This document shows positions 61,208-64,000 of a DNA stretch of 64,000 nucleotides, one piece after another. Within the stretch, counting starts at the first letter, position 1. Each line of letters opens with the position of its first letter. The position numbers were made by a program, and so were the translations under genes. The notes beneath the pieces are model-generated. The model saw nothing but the letters and a program-made list of their open reading frames with translations, had not been told where the DNA came from and made no database searches. Source of the stretch: Ricordea florida (taxonomy: Eukaryota; Cnidaria; Anthozoa; Corallimorpharia; Ricordeidae). The DNA lies in contig CATIXD010000003.1 of assembly GCA_949710005.1 (NCBI GenBank), positions 1 to 64,000 on the forward strand, written 5' to 3'.

Positions 61208-62806
61208 ATTGATTATATTTGATATGAATAAGTTTTAATTATCTGCTTCTCTTTTAGTGGCCAAAGTGAATATTGTAGCTCAAAAATATTGTTAAGAGTA
61301 TGTTAGCTATTCAGAACTTTATGAAAAAAAAAAAAAAACAAACTTTTGACAAATTATTTCTGGTCCAAAGAATGTACATAAACTGCAGACTGGGCAACCA
61401 GTGTTGCCAATAGTTCATTTTAGTGACAAACCCAATCCCCAGGGTAACTTGTAAAAATGTTTTTGAAAGATTGGACCATTTTTTTTTTAATAGCCTGTTT
61501 TGAAAAATTTCAAACTAGAGCTAAAAGTGAGTTATAGCATTTACATGTACAAAGTGCAAGGAATAAAGGACAGTATTCTGATAACATCATTATCTTTAAG
61601 TTACTTTGCTGCGGTAGTTGGATCCTGCAGTCCTTCTTTTCCTTGACAGTGAGTTCTCACCTGGACTCTTGTTGATAGACAGTTTTATACTGTTCTTTCC
61701 TTTATCCCATAACATAGTTTATTACTTGAAAAATAGACTACACGTGCTACTGATTACTTCAGTCCTGATTTTACTTTTATATAAGAAATAAATGAAAGGT
61801 TTAATATGCATTAAAATTGTTTATTTGTCATTTCTCGTTTAGTCAGCACACATTGCAATGCATGCACTTATGCGAAAAGTATGAAGTGCATCTTTCTTGT
61901 GTTAACTTTGCAAGTTCAAATTATGTTTCCTTTAGCTGAGAACCTAAGTAAATCACACACTGGTGTATGCTTGTGTTTGAAATCATCAAGTTATTTCTTC
62001 AGTATTCCCCGTTAGTTTTAATGACAGCCTCATTTAATACTTGGCTTAATATTGCTTTAGCTCCAAGCACCATCAACATTATTTTTCTTGGTCGGTTTAA
62101 TAAACGGCATTACACTCCTAAGCATTGTGGGCAATGTTTTTCAGTTATAGTGTGTGTGGATGCTCCATGATCTTTTTAAAACCTGATATTTTACAAGCTA
62201 CTTGAATGATTAATGACAGGGTCAAGAAATGTTTGATGCACGAAAACCATGGATTTAAGTTTAAGCCACTTTACAGTCACATTGTTCTGCAGTTGTACAA
62301 AAGATTACAGGAGAAGCAAACAGTACATGTATACTACAGTACTGATATGGTACCTGAAAATATGGCCATAGAATGTTTAAGCCATGTTAATTTAATGTAC
62401 TGTTTTCATACTCTATACAAATGCAGCATTTAAATACAAGCCACCAAGTAGTGAATTGGTTTGTCTTTCCTAGTCACTGCATGCTTTCACTGATAGATCA
62501 ACTACACAGTTTCTTGGAATGGAAAGTTTGGCAGAAATAAAAATGCTTCCCCAATATCAGTACCACCTCTTGAACTTATAACCCAATCAACTCTGATCTG
62601 GACTTGGGGCACTGAAAAAAAGAGATTTCAATCCAAAATAATCAATAAATGACACGGCCTAAGATTTGAATTACCTGTATCAATGTTTTTGTCTTGATGC
62701 ATTGCATATTTCCCATGTTCACAGAAAATACAGTTAGTTCAAAAGATACTGTTAATTTTCATCAACCACAAAAAACCTTTATGAAGAAATCTGAAATTAC
62801 TGTGAG
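61208..62806. other. Thymidine kinase 3' region and flank
   Basis: AATAAA at 61562-61567 and 61787-61792 are candidate polyadenylation signals. No further gene seen; frames here are short and unsupported. Confidence 0.5.
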
Positions 62807-63837
62807 ACCTCTATTAAGTGGCCACATATTAAGAGGCCACCCTCCATTAGACAGCCACTTTCTCAAGTCCCAAATTATTTGCCACTAAAATGCTGTATTA
62901 AATACCTCTATTCAACAGCCACCTTTAGTTGTTGCAAGGTCATTATTTGTTGCATTTTTTACCTCTGTTAAGCAGCCATTAAATTATTTTTGAGTGAAAT
63001 GCTGACAGGAAGATGCCAATAAGAATAGCTGATAACTGAAAACAACAAGTAATTTAATCTCCATACTAATAACTGGCTGAAAAATGTATACACTTAGAAA
63101 TCTTTCACAAATCAAAGGCTTTGAACTACAATAAATTTTGCACAGACTGTTGATGTGAAAAAAAGGTCTAGGCTTTGTTTCATGGATATATTTAAATGTA
63201 TTTTCATGTATTTAACTCTCCAAAAAGTATTTTGCTATATAGAGACAATAAATCATTTGAATTTTGCGGGTGGGGGGCAGGGGGTGGGGTTGAAAGATTT
63301 TGAAAAAAATTCTTGCAGCCTCCCAAGCAAAGAAAAAAAAATCCATGTATGGCCAGGTCAGAGGAAAATAAAATCATGCATGCATTGTGCAGGCAAAAAA
63401 AGTGGTTACAACCTTTGTGCTGGTCCCAAGCCTTGCATACCTGGAGTGCAAGGAAATCCTTCACACTGCTGTTATGTTTGAAACCTTTGACTTCAACAAT
63501 TATTGTGGATTTAACATTGTCTGTTAGTGCTGCAATTCATAAACTGCACCATAGTAAATATTTTACAAAGAAGAAACCACTATGAAATGCAGGATGCTTT
63601 TTATTTAATTGAGGTGTGTCCCTCTCCCGAATGAAGTGAAAAAAAATCCTGCAGAGGATAATCTCCCCCCCAAAAATTATTGCTCTGCTAAGTTTCGACT
63701 GAAAAAAAATATCTGTCCTGTTAGTTAGTTGGGAAAAATGTTCTTGCCACTAAGAATTATTCCAACCCCCCATCCCCCCTCAAAAGTCAAACGGTTCGCC
63801 CCTAAGCAGCAACTGAGGGTGGCCACTTAATAGAGGT
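62807..63837. mobile_element. Repeat with ACCTCTATTAAGTGGCCAC ends
   Basis: ACCTCTATTAAGTGGCCAC at 62807-62825 and its exact complement at 63819-63837. The inside has no coding domain, only related AGACAGCCAC words near the left end. Probably a MITE pair or one non-autonomous DNA transposon. Confidence 0.5.
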
Positions 63838-63914
63838 CGCCCTGCACATATATTTTGAATTTCATGTCACATAATAAAACATAATATTCATGTACATGAT
63901 ATTAAACAATTAGA

Positions 63915-64000
63915 TTATGAGCTCGAGATTTCTATGCGTGATAGTTGACTCGGGCTGCGCCCTTGTCAACTATAACGCGATAGAAATCTCGAGCTCATAA
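63915..64000. repeat. Inverted repeat at window end
   Basis: Arms 63915-63949 and 63965-64000 (TTATGAGCTCGAGATTTCTA outward) with a small mismatch at GCGTGA/CGCGTT and a GC-rich loop. It may continue past the window. Confidence 0.75.

Overview
The window looks like nuclear DNA of a cnidarian, most likely a stony coral or another anthozoan. It is AT-rich and intron-rich, and it is full of MITEs, LINE pieces, Helitron-like repeats and trinucleotide microsatellites. Two ordinary animal genes sit at the right: a cilia gene (CFAP184/CCDC96) and a thymidine kinase. The taxonomic call comes from memory of repeat and gene style; no search was run.

The left half is dominated by two integrated DNA viruses of the Polinton/adintovirus type, about 2 kb apart and with opposite gene order. 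Element 1 (E1) is 4544-19418 (14.9 kb) with 269-bp terminal inverted repeats (TIRs) and a 5-bp target duplication AATTG. Element 2 (E2) is 21407-36693 (15.3 kb) with 346/313-bp TIRs and a 5-bp duplication GCCTT. Both begin with AG and end with CT. Both carry a type-B DNA polymerase, a DDE (rve) integrase, a probable capsid protein, an A32-type packaging ATPase and a conserved row of small membrane or structural proteins. At the far end each has a SAP plus zinc-knuckle-array protein. Nearly every gene is preceded by a TTTAAAGAT-like box.

The two elements are chimeric relative to each other. Their capsid, ATPase, integrase and virion-protein block is closely related. Their TIRs, polymerases and terminal proteins belong to different lineages. 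In each element the TIR itself holds the promoter box, the start codon and the first codons of both terminal genes, so polymerase and zinc-array protein share an N-terminus. E1 is decaying: its polymerase has two frameshifts, its jelly-roll-like gene is broken, and a partial gene duplication is present. In E2 every core gene reads open.

Layout: 1-4157 host repeats; 4158-4543 the start of a Helitron-like repeat that E1 interrupts; 4544-19418 E1; 19419-21406 the rest of that repeat and host DNA; 21407-36693 E2; 36694-43111 host repeats, including a recent 1.09-kb tandem duplication and a LINE carrying two MITEs; 43112-56020 (minus) CFAP184 in 15 exons, its introns loaded with repeats; 56021-56149 a 129-bp divergent promoter; 56150-61207 (plus) thymidine kinase in 7 exons; 61208-64000 3' flank with repeats.
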